A stretch of 64,000 nucleotides of DNA from Linyphia triangularis (GCA_963978545.1 OZ021732.1:29046123-29110122); one strand, 5' to 3'; positions 1-11,932 are shown, numbered from the stretch's first letter. Numbers and translations: made by a program. Notes: generated by a model not told the origin, from the sequence alone.

Positions 1-279
1 ATTAGCCTTGTCCTTCCATCTAAATTCACTGGACGTTTGCTGAGGAGATTAACCGGCACTGGTGTGCATCCGACGCACCCCAAATTCAATATGAAAATGA
101 TTTCCTATTGGATGGAGTTTCAGCAAGAGAACATATTTTTTGAAATCTAGGGGGTTTTTTTTGTTCAGTTATTCTAACGGTAATTCAGTTTAATGCTGCA
201 ACGCTTACGGTCATAGAAAATTATGAAGAAATATGTGCACTAAAAAGTAAACATATTCTCCTCGGCTATTTTTTGAATA
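1..279. other. unassigned AT-rich flank
   Basis: No open frame, repeat or RNA signal is recognised. It ends at the TA dinucleotide where the mariner-like element was inserted. Confidence 0.5.
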
Positions 280-281
280 TA

Positions 282-538
282 CAGCGTGTCCCCGTATAAC
301 CTGGCCGACCTTTATTTTCGACACCGTTGGTCCTAGATGCATAGTCCCAATTGAAGAAATGTTTTAAATCGTTGAAATATTTTTACTAAATAGTTTTTAA
401 GTTAGAAAAGGGGTTGGTATACAAATAACGGATTGTAAATTTTTATGTGGTCCCCAGTTCCCCCAACTCATATTTAAATAAATGTTGCCCATGAAAAAAC
501 ATTTCAAACAAAAAAAAATTGAAATTTGAACGACCAAT
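282..538 (+). repeat. left terminal inverted repeat of mariner-like element
   Basis: This arm pairs with 2563-2820 at high identity for roughly 255 bp, with scattered mismatches and small indels. Shared landmarks include CAGCGTGTCCCCGTATAACC at the tip, the stretch naming CACCGTTGGTCCTAGATGCA, and the inner segment around CCCCAGTTCCCCCAACTCAT. Similarity stops near the GACCAAT motif. Confidence 0.88.
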
Positions 539-1074
539 TTTCATGGAGATATGAAAAATGGAATTTAGTGACTTATACCACTTTACACCCGTGGTCATTA
601 ACATATTTTAAGGGCATGCACACAAAATGAAATACAGAGAAAAAGGAATTGCGTTCGGAAAATTATTCTGTAATCAAATGCATGAATACGATCTATCAAT
701 GTCTATAGTGAATTGTGGATGCTGAACTCGTTTGCAAGAGATAATAGGTGTCATACTCCCTAAAACTAACGAAAATCTTTCGACCACGTAGGATGGGGGG
801 AAAAAATTAATTCTGTCGAGGCCGAACAAATTCACACTCTTGTGTTGTGTAGGGGTAGCATTCGCCCTAAAATTCCTATAATTCCTTAAATGTTCGTTTC
901 TCCCTAAAATTGTACTTAAATTTTTTGTCTATCCTTAAAATTTTAGAAATAACGGAAAAAATTTCCGTTAGTGGTCAAAACAAAAATCAAAAATCCGGAC
1001 CCTTATCTGTAAATTAGCATGTAGTATTGTGGGATTTGCAGGTTCCTATGCAAATTTTAGTGGCAGACTATTGA

Positions 1075-2209
1075 TTGGTAGGTAGAAAACCAATAATGTA
1101 TGTTCATCACTTCAGAATACAAGTAGGTCATACTAATACCAGATACCAGATGTATTTAGCTATTTCGTCAATCCTCGTTGTTAAAATGTACACTGTGGAA
1201 CAGTACGCAGAAATGCTATTTCTGTACGGCCAGTGTAATCGAAATGGGCGAGAATCTGCCAGACAATATGCAATTAAATTATTTCCAAATGGCATACATC
1301 CATCTAAAGCTAAGATTTTAAATATTGTAAAGCGTTTGCGAGAAACAGGTAACATAGGAAGACGTCCTCGATCCGGAAATACAAGAGTGGTTGTCTCTGA
1401 CGAAGAAATTTTGGGCCATGCTCTTGCTTTCCCTCAGTCTAGTGTCAGGGACATTAGTGAAGCATGTGGATACTCAAAAGCCCATGTGTGGAGAATCTTA
1501 AACCGACACGGTGCACATCCTTATCGCCCGTGATTTGTGCAAGAGTTTTTGCCCGGGGATGAAAATAGACGGTTTGATTTCTGCAATTTCATCCTGAACA
1601 AATTAGAATTGGATTCATCATTTGTGAATAACATTCCATTTTTTGATGAGTGTACGTTTTCAAGAACTGGGGTAGTAAATAGGCAAAACACACACTTTTG
1701 GTCCCTGCAAAATCTTCATGTGATCCGACCAAACAATCATCAAGTGCGATGGTCCGTTTGTGTGGCAAATGGAAGGGAGCGTTAGTAGGACCTTTCTTTT
1801 TTGCTGATACATTAACAGGTTAAAAAGTATGCGAACCTGTTACAGGGACCTTTATCTGATTTTTTGGATGACTATGTCGTGTTAGCAGACCTTAAAATGA
1901 TGTGGTTTCAACTGGATGGTGCACCACCCCTTGTGGGGTGAGTTTCAAGACAACATTATCGGCTATGGAGGTCCGGTAGAATAGCCTCCTAGATTTTCAG
2001 ATCTAAATCCTGTAGAATTCTTTCTTTGGGGATTTTTGAAAAGCAAGATATATGAAAAAGAATCGACGAGTCTATTAGATATGCAGAATCGAATTTTATC
2101 CGCTGCCAGGTGTATTACGCCTTTAATGCTGAAAAATATTGAAGATGAATTTGAATGACGTGTGCGCCTAGATATTTTAGTCGAAGGAAAACACTTCGAG
2201 CATATGTAA
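1075..2209 (+). pseudogene. broken mariner-like transposase
   Basis: The transposase would cut and reinsert its element at TA sites in the nucleus. The likely start is the ATG at 1186 (MYTVEQYAEM), inside an open frame that runs from 1075. Residues after it form a helix-turn-helix region of the type found at the N-terminus of these transposases (RESARQYAIKLFP, then VRDISEACGYSKAHVWRIL). A TGA at 1531-1533 interrupts the frame, which then continues as FVQEFLPGDENRR and reaches the first catalytic aspartate in FFDECTF. After HQVRWSVCVANGRER further stops and frameshifts follow. The second aspartate survives in MWFQLDGAPP (near 1915) and the third in FSDLNPVEFFLWG (near 2000). The D-to-D spacing is about 82 nt, too short and not a multiple of three, so there has been a deletion. 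A final tail ends at the TAA near 2207. It cannot make a functional enzyme. Confidence 0.85.
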
Positions 2210-2562
2210 TTAAGAAAGAGGTTATTTATCTTTTTCACTTTGTTTATTTCTCTCACCTTTTATTTTTGTTTGTGTAACAAAAAGCGCTGCTTTCTGATTA
2301 TGTTATTATTTAAAATTACTTAATTAAAATTGTTTATAAGTTTGTTTGCTGTTGCGTTGTATAATTTGTAACTTTTTTTTTTCAAAGCAGTTTCTAGTAA
2401 AAAATTATAATGTTTTAGGTGATGAACAACAACTTGTTTGCCATAGTCAAACCTAGTCTAGAAGCTCGTTGTTATTCCAATAAGACGATATTTCCTCATT
2501 TCAATTTATGTACGGGCCCCCCAAATAGTGTTAAAACTTTAAACTCCAATAACACCGTTGCT

Positions 2563-2820
2563 ATTGGTCTAACAAATTTCAATTTTTTTTTTATTTGAAA
2601 TGTTTTTTCATGGGCTACATTTTTCTAAATATGAGTTGGGGGAACTGGGGACCGTATAAAAATTTACAATCCGTAATTTTTATACCAACCCCTTTGCTAA
2701 CTTAAAAACCATTCAGTAAAAATATTTTAACGATTTAAAACATTTCTTCAACTGGGACTATGCATCTAGGACCAACGGTGTCAAAAATAAAGGTCGGCCA
2801 GGTTATACGGGGACACGCTG
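2563..2820 (-). repeat. right terminal inverted repeat of mariner-like element
   Basis: Inverted partner of 282-538. The outermost bases read ...GGGGACACGCTG followed by TA. Differences from the left arm are point changes and short indels, so the two arms have been ageing independently. Confidence 0.88.
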
Positions 2821-2822
2821 TA

Positions 2823-4196
2823 TGTTGAATACACTTTTGCAACTGACTAAAGCACAAAGCGGTGGCACTCTTAATATTTTAAAACCATTTCTTCGATACG
2901 CTCCTCATACCCCCCCCCCCCCCCGTCTCCTGATTTTATGTTAAGTCAGTTATAAAAGCATATTTAGCATATGCTTAAAGCAGTTGAAGATAAAACGTAA
3001 TATTTTACTTTTCTATATATTTATTAAAAACGTATTTTCATATTTTCCTTACATTTTAGTATCCAGTATTGTAATTTAATTGCCTTATTTGTTAAGTGCA
3101 GATTCATTTATGTAAGCGACTAAGCGCTAATTTATCGAAAACATACAGCACACAATCACATATAAAATACATTAAGACTATTATAGTTTTTATCATTGCA
3201 TCATAATTTTTTATAACTTTCGGTCAATCCAAAGTACTGAAAGAGAACTTTCGGAACATCTGTCAGACAGCCAAAGCGAATTATAAATATTTGTTAATAA
3301 TATCTTTTTTATTACGATTGATTAATTATCATGACGGAATATGTTCTGCCATCTTGTTTACGCAAATGCTCCAAGTTTCAAGTTGGTAGGACACTATGCA
3401 GTTGCCAGTTGATCAAGATTGATTAACAAGATTTGAAATACTCCATGACCAGGCAGAGTGTCCTAAAAGACAGCGTGAAATTATCAATTTGTAAAAACTG
3501 CTCCTTAGCAACTCTTCATGCTTCATAAACAACACAAAGTGTTCACAAAACAAAAAGTGTCTCCATTTCAAGCTTTATAAATTGTACTTGCCATGATTAC
3601 TCAAACAACAGTCTACATTTGAGCCAGTGGACAGAGGATATTCACTACATCTGAGCTAACCTCATTTAAGTATATATCGGGAGAAAATCCAGAAAACTAC
3701 CAATAAATAAGCCAATAAGAGGCAATCACCATCGTATCTATATACTTACTTCTGAAAGCAACACTGTCTGGTTACGAACTGCGAATGATTGAGCTTGCCT
3801 TACTTGCTAGCCAAGGTAGAAGCACACATTTATATTTTGTATCAATTATTTCAATAGAGTATTAAATGAAAAAGAAAAGAAAAAAAAAATATGGAAATAG
3901 ATAACACAACCTAAGAAGTGGTTCTTTTCTGAGTATCCCATTTGTGTACGATCTGGATAGAAGCGGTATTTTATAACCGATCTCGGGTCGGGGAATGCCT
4001 GTGGTTTAATCCTAGCGCCGCTCACAATCATGAGTTATTGGACAGCAATGGCAGCCACTTCCTTTCCACTCAATTACATCATTAAAAGAGGACGATGAAA
4101 CAACGGCCGCAGAAACCGCTCTCTATTCTGGAGACAATTTACAATGGAGGGATGGCAACAGCGGACAAACTAAAGATTTAGAGCAATTTTCTAAGT
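2823..4196. other. AT-rich intergenic stretch with a C15 tract
   Basis: No gene is supported. A run of 15 C lies at 2910-2924. The 61-codon minus-strand open frame at 3846-4031 has no recognisable motif. The stretch ends at the 8-bp target duplication of the next element. Confidence 0.5.
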
Positions 4197-4764
4197 CGTG
4201 TGTTCAGGGGCGGATTTAGAGGTCAATCACGGGGGGTGCGATTATGACCGTGAGTGGTTACAGTCGCGGTAATAATTTTTCAACTTGGAAGAGAGGGGGA
4301 GGGAAGGGGTGTCATCAATTAGTATGATACTACCAGGGTTCAATGGGAATAAAAATTAGAGGGTTTGACCATCCTCTTTTGCGTCCCATATAACAAATTA
4401 CCCCGAAAATGTAATAAAAAATTACATTATAAATATTTAGTATTTTTTATTAGAAAAAGAATATTTAAGAGTTCAAAAAAATATCTCATGCAGATCAGGT
4501 GAAGTGTAAAAAGTTCAACAACCCTGAAAATTCAACTTTTTTTATGCAAGTTAATTAACCAATATATTCAATATCATAAATAATTTAATGCAGAAAAGAG
4601 GCGGCAGATCTTTTAACGACTTTAGACAATACTGCAGGTACATTAAACTCTATATTCATAAAGTTTTAATAATTTCCAAAGTTAAACAATGCTTTTCAAC
4701 TGTGTTTGACATCACATTAGTAAATTAAAATATAAGTTACATAAACTTGAGACTATACACTATA

Positions 4765-5045
4765 ATATTGATCCTTGCATTCAAATTTGGTACGGCATTA
4801 TTTACTGTTTCCATATTTTCCTTTATTTAAATGAAAATCGAGGGTTTGGCGATATTTTTATGTGGGAAGAGAGAGGGGGGAAAAAAAACTGGGGAAAAAC
4901 GCCGAAACGCGAAAATTGGTGATGATATTCAATAGACATTACACTGTCATTCCTTGTACAAAAAACAGAAAAATATCAATCGTTGATGGGCGATGCTCAA
5001 GGTTGAAAAGCGAGTGTTAAAGGCACTCGTTTTTCAGCTTTTTCC
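4765..5045 (+). repeat. dispersed repeat shared with 60.9 kb, with conserved hairpin
   Basis: The reverse complement of this block aligns with 60885-61175. Shared landmarks include GAGCATCGCCCATC, a GATTGAT...TTTTTCTGTTT stretch, an AAATATCGCC segment, AAAATATGGAAAC and GATCAATATTATAG. By eye the identity is around two thirds to three quarters. A small hairpin, CGAGTG at 5011-5016 and CACTCG at 5024-5029, lies at the edge of the block. No coding role is seen. Confidence 0.7.
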
Positions 5046-5281
5046 GCTTTTATCAGATTTCTATGGGAATTTCGGTTGGGACGATTGCACAACCTTAATC
5101 GTAGGTCCCATGGCTACCACTAACCCGCACACCAAATTTGACTATCGTACGTCAATTCGTTTAGGAGTTATGCTGACCACGTACAGATAGACATTTTATC
5201 TAGACCACTTTTTTGAAATCGGAATGTTTTAAAACCAGGGGAAAAAGGAAAAAAAAAATCGATTTTTGTATGAACTGAAAG

Positions 5282-5716
5282 TAAAAACGTGTTTGGCTAT
5301 GATTCTCAATATTTTGAAAAGAAGTACAAAACAACATGGAACTCACTTTAAACTGTTAAGGATAAATTACATTTTTATAATTTAAGAAAATAATTTCGTT
5401 TGACATTGTTAAAGGGTTTTAAGGATTTTGCATATGAAAGGGTGTAGATATAATGCTTATTTCAGTAAAATCAGTTTATTTTTATAAGAATGAAATATTT
5501 TATTACAATCTATTCAAATATTACTTTGATAATTGCACACAATATCGAATATCAGTGTGCACGATAAGTCCCTTCTTCGGATCATTCGGACAAAAATGAA
5601 ATATTTAAACATTTTTCGGAAAAAACAAAGATCTAAACAAATATTGTTGATGAAATATTACATTTTGTGAAATAAGTAAAATTTAAAAAAAAAAAAAAAA
5701 TCTTACCAATGTTAGG
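5282..5716 (+). repeat. internal direct repeat, copy 1
   Basis: Aligns in the same orientation with 7516-7966. Shared stretches include CTCAATATTTTGAAAAGAAG, GGAACTCACTTTAAACTGTT and TTTTGCATATGAAAGGGTG. It lies wholly inside the 4.8-kb hAT-like element and ends in a poly(A) stretch followed by ATCTTA. Confidence 0.85.
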
Positions 5717-7515
5717 TCACCTTAACCTTAACTCTACATATTGATGCACTACTAAGACTGCTCTAACTAAATTAACATATATTCGAACTTAATAGTGAAA
5801 AAAGAGTGAGTGCGTTGACCTCAATGTGCGTGTGTGTACAGTTTTTTAGTAAAAAAAAAAAAAAATTATCTTTGTAAATAAGATAGTTTTTACTATGGCG
5901 CTCTCAAATTTTTTATTTATTTATTATGTAAACTTTCTTTTCTTTTAATTGGTTAAATACGCATCAACAATATTATCAAATTCTATAAAGATTTTCTGTA
6001 TTAATCCAGTATAAATTTCTTTTAAAACTTTAATATAATTCTGATTTGGTTAGGGGGTTACTAATATCAAAGGGTACGTATGCTTTATTTCTGACATCCG
6101 CGAAAGTTTTTAAGGTGCAGGCGGTCCATAATTAAACTGGTGTTGTTTAGATCAGTCCGGAGTCTGTAGAAATTAATAAATCTTTTTGAAATTTTGTATT
6201 AGTACTGCTGGGAAAATCTGGTAATGCTGTTTAAACATTATCATAAAATTTTTGAAATGAAAACTTTAAGATATAACTGTTTGGATTTTTGCTAATTACG
6301 TTTCAAGAACAACAATATATTTAAAACTTCATTGGATTGATTTCATTTTGATTTATTATTTCATTTATAAGGAATAACATGTAAAACTAACAGCCATATA
6401 AGCCCTTTTCATCTTAAAGTTTTATATTTTCCTTTAGTTGCAAAAATTCTCTAAATAGATAGATTTTAATTATATCCAACCTGTACTTTAATATAAATTT
6501 TGAGATTGCTTTAACATAACACTATATTTTCTTTTATAAATATGATTTAAGGGAACTTAAATTAGGAAAATGTACTCAAAGACCATCTTAAACCGTCAAC
6601 ACACAAATCCTCATATTTAAAAAAAAAAATTAAAAAAAAAAGAGCAGATTTTTTAAACAAACAGCTTTATATCATCTGAAAATTAGTTTAAATTTCTGCA
6701 TTATATTCAAATAAAATTCCAAACAAAATTAGTTACAGCAGGTAAAATTGTAATAATAATAATAATGTTCATATAACCATAGAACCTGCTTTTTCATCAC
6801 AAGTAGCATCTCAAATCGGTTACATATTGTGTCTCATATTAGACATTATCAGTCATATTACCATCAAGTTTGAGTCACACTTACAAAAGCACATTTGAAA
6901 TTAGAATTAGAAAGAAAAGAAAAAAAAAAAAAAAAGAAGAAAAAAAAACACATTTAAAAAGATTTTAACATTAACTGATTTAAATTATTTGTAAGTCATC
7001 GGTATTGTTCCCAATATTTCAGTCATTCATATTTAAATAATAAATTCATACAAAACAATTTTGACTTTTATTTAACAGAACAAATGAAAACTGCCAAAAG
7101 CTGCGAATGAGCAATATTTACAAATTTGCAATCTAAGCTGACTAGTTTTACAATTATGTTAAATTACTTGATATTCTTCTAGTAGCAATAAATGTCGTTG
7201 TATGGGATATTTCCAGGCACAAGTGCTACATGATACTGCACCGGGACAACGTTAGATTCTGATTAGTTTATTTATCAAGCATCTACCAGATGGTCTTTCA
7301 AGGGAAAAATGGACTTCATATACATCTTAAATAAGAGAAACCTCGGAAAACTATCAGGAAGTAGCTCACCAATCGATTACTAGTCAAATTTTTTAAAGTC
7401 TTTACTCAATTTGAAAACAGACTACAGAGCGCTAAATATTGCTCGACCCGGTGACTTTTCGTATGGTAGGGGAGTATACCTCTTTTGTGAGTGAGATTGG
7501 AGCATAGCAACATTT

Positions 7516-7966
7516 AAAAACGTGCTAGGCTATGATCCTCAATATTTTGAAAAGAAGTTGAAAACTATATGGAACTCACTTTAAACTGTTAAGGATAAAT
7601 TACATTTTTATAATTTAAAAAAGTAATTTTGTTTGACTTTATCACAGGGCTTTAATGATTTTGCATATGAAAGGGTGCAGATACAATGGGTTAATCCAAT
7701 AAAATCAGTTCATTTTTATAAGAATTAAATATTTTATTACAATCTATTCATATACTGATGGTATTGAATTGAGAGTTACGTTGATAATTACATAAAATAT
7801 CAAATATGAGTGTGTAGGATAAATCGCTACTTCTGATCATTCGGTCAAAAATGAAATATTCAAACATATTTAGAAAAAGAAAATGTCTAAACTAAAACAA
7901 ATTGTTAATGTTATATTACATTTTGTAAAATAAATAGTAATATTAAAAAAATCTTATCATGGTTAT
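7516..7966 (+). repeat. internal direct repeat, copy 2
   Basis: Second copy of 5282-5716, about 2.24 kb downstream. It has an extra insertion (around 7748-7775) and point differences, so the duplication is not recent. Confidence 0.85.
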
Positions 7967-8856
7967 ATATTACTGTTAATTATCTTGCACTGCCATACCA
8001 ATTGAAGAAACAAACAATCTAGACATAGCATGCACCCTCCAACTCAAGCAAGAATGACCATTCCATTTACTTCCACCCCAGAGTAGAGGCGTAGAGGCAT
8101 GTTAGTAATTTTGCAACTCGCATGTGATATGGGATATGGGGCAATGTCACGTGCAAGGGAGGGGATAGTATGACCCCTCAAATTTTATTACTTTGTTTGT
8201 GTCCTTCAAATTCAAGGTCACACAAAGGGGTCATTTTGTTCCCTTCCCTGGGCTGTTTTAAGATCTTTAGGAAAGAATGAAGAGAAACTTCTTGGTCCTA
8301 ATTTAGCCATAGTATCTTGATCGGAACTTAAGTTCTTGCAATATTTTGTAGAATTGCAATAATGCTATAGTGCCGATTTGATCAAAGCTTTTTCTTAATT
8401 ATGAATTAGGCATTTTATTTTCCAATTACAATTAAAGGATTTTTTGTAAAGCTATTTTAGTGCATGATTTTTTGTACATCGAATGAAGTTTAGGGGGTGC
8501 GATGGCACCCGATATTAAACCTTTATAATTAATTGGCCTCTGATCAAGGAGAAAATCGTGGTGAAATTGAGATATTTTTAAATGGTCCTTCAAAATTCAT
8601 TTTTTAATTTGAGAATCACACAAGGGGTGAAGATTCTTTGAGCTGTACATTGCAGGTCAACACAATCCCGATCTACTCGTCCTTTCTCAAGCCCATTCCT
8701 TCTACGGGTAACGAAATAAGGAGTTCGGTTAAGTGGCTTAAAAATCTGTATTAATGAGGCATGAAGAATGTCATAAAAAGCTTAATTTTGTTTGCTGATT
8801 TCCATCGATATTGATATTAAGTAAAAAATAGATGTTACAATAATTAATGAAATTTA

Positions 8857-8893
<37 letters not shown>

Positions 8894-8942
8894 GAACTCG
8901 GTGAAACTGCTATTTAAAAATAATTTAAACGAGATACTTCAT

Positions 8943-8964
8943 GGGGGGTGCGGTCGCACCCCCC
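8943..8964. repeat. GC-rich palindrome at the right end of the hAT-like element
   Basis: GGGGGGTGCG and CGCACCCCCC are separated by two bases and form a perfect 10-bp stem. A degenerate relative occurs near 8494 (GGGGGTGCGATGGCACCC), and a half-site near the left end at 4231. Subterminal repeats of this sort are where hAT transposases often bind; that role here is inference. Confidence 0.8.
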
Positions 8965-8996
8965 GCACCCCCCCTAAATCCGCGCCTGCGTGTGTT

Positions 8997-10151
8997 ATAC
9001 ATCTTCTTTTGGAAGCTGTCTTTTTGGTGGTGTCGTTAACTTCTGACTTGAATTCGCTATAGGGTTTTATCTAAATGGATGAATGAGAAAGTATAAGGAA
9101 ATGAGCAACATAGCAAGTCAAAATGGTGTAAAACAGTGGATTATTTGTTCTTTGAGTGAAGAGTGAGTTCTTTGAGTTTTCGGTAAATTCTTTGTTGCAT
9201 AAGACTTAAAGTCCTCTTTCGATACTTAATTAAGCGAGTGCTTTTACAATACATCTTCGAAAATTATCTCCCTAACACAAGATGTTCCTTAATACTCATC
9301 TTATGAAAATTGCAAATGCAAGATACCCAAATATTTGCCAGACTTGGCATCTACTATTTCCAGGTCGCAGGGAAATGAAGTTTGTGTGGTAATTGTTAAA
9401 ATATAATCTTTTGAACACCTCCCCTCTCCCTCCCCCCACCTTTTCCTCCTCCGTTGATTACACCATCAAAATTAATTTCCTTGGGTGCCTGCAGGATTAT
9501 ATACAGATGGATGGAATGAATAAGAAAGGAGGAGCAATGCGACAAGAGTGTGGGTTCAAATCTTAATCTTTCAAATAGGTAAATTTGATCTCCTGATGAA
9601 ATGATAAATAAAAGCATTGTATTTATTTTCTGTTTAAATTAATAATTTAAAGCCTGTATTACACTTCTTTATTTCTGTAAATTGGTTTACTTTATTAACT
9701 TTTTTCTGCAATATTCATAAGCCAGGAAAGGGGGTGCAACTACTTGGTAGCGACCATGATAATTTTATTTTGAGTCAATAAATCTCTGTATGTAAGGTAT
9801 GACGAGAATAATAATTTTTTAAAGTTTAAAGTAATTGCGATTAATGTATCTTTTTTTATAAAAAAAAATGTACCTACAGAATAATATCCTACATTCTGCT
9901 TGAATTTCTTTCAAATTAGCTTTATTTTATAGTAGTCAACGTAAAGGTTAAACATGTGCAGACAATATTAGAAGAAATCTTTATCCGAAATGTTTATTTT
10001 CATAAATCTCCGCCTTTTCCCTCTTCCTCTACGCTCGTGACTTGACAGCTCCTCTCACCAAACTTACTGAGCTAGTCAGAAGGAAAGTCGTTTCGTGAGA
10101 AAAGTGGATTGAATTTCGAAGTGTTATCAAATATTCAATAAAATTTAAAAT
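8997..10151. other. unassigned AT-rich stretch
   Basis: No gene recognised. A pyrimidine-rich patch lies at 9416-9452. The short minus-strand open frame at 9396-9617 is partly its translation. The stretch ends in the TTAA used by the piggyBac-type MITE. Confidence 0.45.
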
Positions 10152-10155
10152 TTAA

Positions 10156-10865
10156 GGGGACATGGGACACTGAAACTACAAAATATCACAAAAAATGACG
10201 TTTAATGATTTCGTTCTATAGCTATGTTGCTGACGTCACTAGCTTTAATTTCGCGTTTGAATTTTTGAAATCCGATAATTTTAAGTGGTAAAATCTTTAT
10301 TTTAACGTATTGCATACTTGTTGTCAAAATTTAAAAATTTCTCAGCTTCGCTTTTTTCACCTTTTACGTATGTCCGAAAAGCTTCTTGCGATTCATTTTT
10401 TGATAAATCCCCCTAATTTTTGGTAAATTTTCTGTTTAATGTATTATAAAGAGATAGAAATACACGTGCTTTTTTATGTCACATAATTTTTTTTTTCCAT
10501 GTTGGAAAGCTGAAATATGTAAATTTTTTAATGAAAAATCACTAGCACCAAGTTAGAAATTTTATTTCTGTTCAACTATAGCACCTAAAGATAAAAGCAT
10601 GTGGGATAATGTTTATAATATACTGCTAAACAACTTCAAATTTTTCTTTCATGTTCGTTAAAATATTGTGTCACGAGAAGCATTTTAAAAAAAGTTAAAA
10701 TTTCTCATTATTTTTATGCATTTTTCTGAATAATTTGCTATCGATTTCATACTATCTGCTCAAATTTTGTTGTTGTCTTATAAGTCATATCTTCTATGTT
10801 AGTGCCAGGTTTTATTTAATTCTAAGCAAAACTAAAGAATTTTGGAAAAAGTATCCCATGTCCTC
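10156..10865. mobile_element. piggyBac-type MITE
   Basis: The ends are GGGGACATGGGACACT and its inverse (reverse complement GAGGACATGGGATACT), about 14 of 16 identical. TTAA lies immediately outside both ends (10152-10155 and 10866-10869), the target duplication specific to piggyBac elements. The 710-bp interior is AT-rich without coding potential, so it is non-autonomous. Confidence 0.88.
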
Positions 10866-10869
10866 TTAA

Positions 10870-11932
10870 GATTTTACACTCTAATGCAATTAGAGGCTTT
10901 TGCAAAGGCTCCGTCTATCTGCCTGAAGTCGATACTTCCCACTTATGGCCTAGAATGTAGAACTTAGCATAGGATAAGGATCTAGACGTATATTTTGACC
11001 GATTTCGATATTCGACAAGAGTCGAATATCGGGATCTCTAGTAGGATTATTCTGGGTATTCTCACACTTTTTTCTGAAAGATTCATAACAGTTTGATATT
11101 CGACTGTCTGATATGCAATAATTTCAACGATATTTCGGTGCAACATAAGCCAAGTGTATATCTTGGGCTAGATAGTGCATTGATCAATCAAACAACTGAT
11201 GTCAACATTTTAAGACTAATCTACAAATACTGGAAAATGTAAGTTAATCGTCGAGGCGATTAACTTAACCAAATTTTATCTGGAAATTGTAATCGAAAAT
11301 ACCAGAAATTGCGACCTGAAATCCATTTTAATTTTTCAACCACTGATCTCTAGCTGCAACTTCTAGATAGTACATGCTTGGTTTTTAACTTGAAACCGGA
11401 GAAGGCTTAAAAATCATCTTGGTGATCTAATTTAGCGATTCTCCTTCAAACTAGCAAGCTTTTGCTCTTAACCGTAGGTGATATATTACACAGTATAAGA
11501 TGAAGTACAGTATGGCTGCAACTCAATCAACATCATCTGCTTACATCTCTGCACTCTTTAGGACCCCTTTCGTATGCAAAACATGGCAGAACTATGTATA
11601 ATACCTGTCTCCACTACATTTTATTCATGAGAGTACAAACAGATTGTTTGGTGGTGTTATCGGTTTTGTTTTATTTAATTTGAGATACGTGATGAACATT
11701 GACAAGCACATAACTAACTTGAAAATATAAAGGACATTACTTCTTGAAAATAAAAACTGTTTTAACAGTGCAAATTAAATTTTAAAAAGTTGTTGAGTCA
11801 TGGCTGATCAGTTCGTTAGTTGAGTTCGTAGAGAGTTGCCCGGGAGTTCTGAGTCGTTTGATGTTGCCTGCCGGGTTGAGTGGAGTTTAGTTGTTACTTT
11901 AAAGAGCTGGTGGGCATGTGACACCACAGTGG
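10870..11932. other. unassigned AT-rich stretch
   Basis: Nothing beyond scattered short open frames is seen. No repeat end or RNA gene is recognised up to the hAT-like element at 11933. Confidence 0.4.

Larger units (their letters stand above)
282..2820 (+). mobile_element. mariner-like DNA transposon with long TIRs
   Basis: The element begins CAGCGTGTCCCCGTATAACC at 282 and ends with the reverse complement at 2820. A TA lies immediately outside each end (280-281 and 2821-2822), which is the target duplication expected of Tc1/mariner elements. The inverted similarity continues for about 255 bp from each end, far beyond the 20-30 bp common in classical mariners. Between the arms lies a single transposase reading direction on the + strand, broken by stops and frameshifts. 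The copy is therefore a dead autonomous element of about 2.54 kb. Boundaries, TIRs and TSD are read directly from the sequence; the superfamily rests on the TA duplication plus the protein remnant. Confidence 0.9.
4205..8988. mobile_element. 4.8-kb non-autonomous hAT-like element
   Basis: The left end reads CAGGGGCGGATTTAG and the right end is CTAAATCCGCGCCTG, its near-perfect inverse. The eight bases outside, CGTGTGTT, are identical on both sides (4197-4204 and 8989-8996). An 8-bp duplication and CAGGG-type ends are typical of the hAT superfamily. No transposase motif or long open frame was found in the 4784 bp. The interior carries a 435-bp direct repeat pair, GC-rich subterminal hairpins and poly(T) and poly(A) tracts. 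It could be a composite in which one element grew by capturing other repeats, or a large deletion derivative. The ends and TSD are certain; the hAT assignment is inference from their form. Confidence 0.85.

Noticed and set aside
8847..9062. Frame starting with a Phe run
   Set aside because: Translation of a T30 tract crossing the transposon end.
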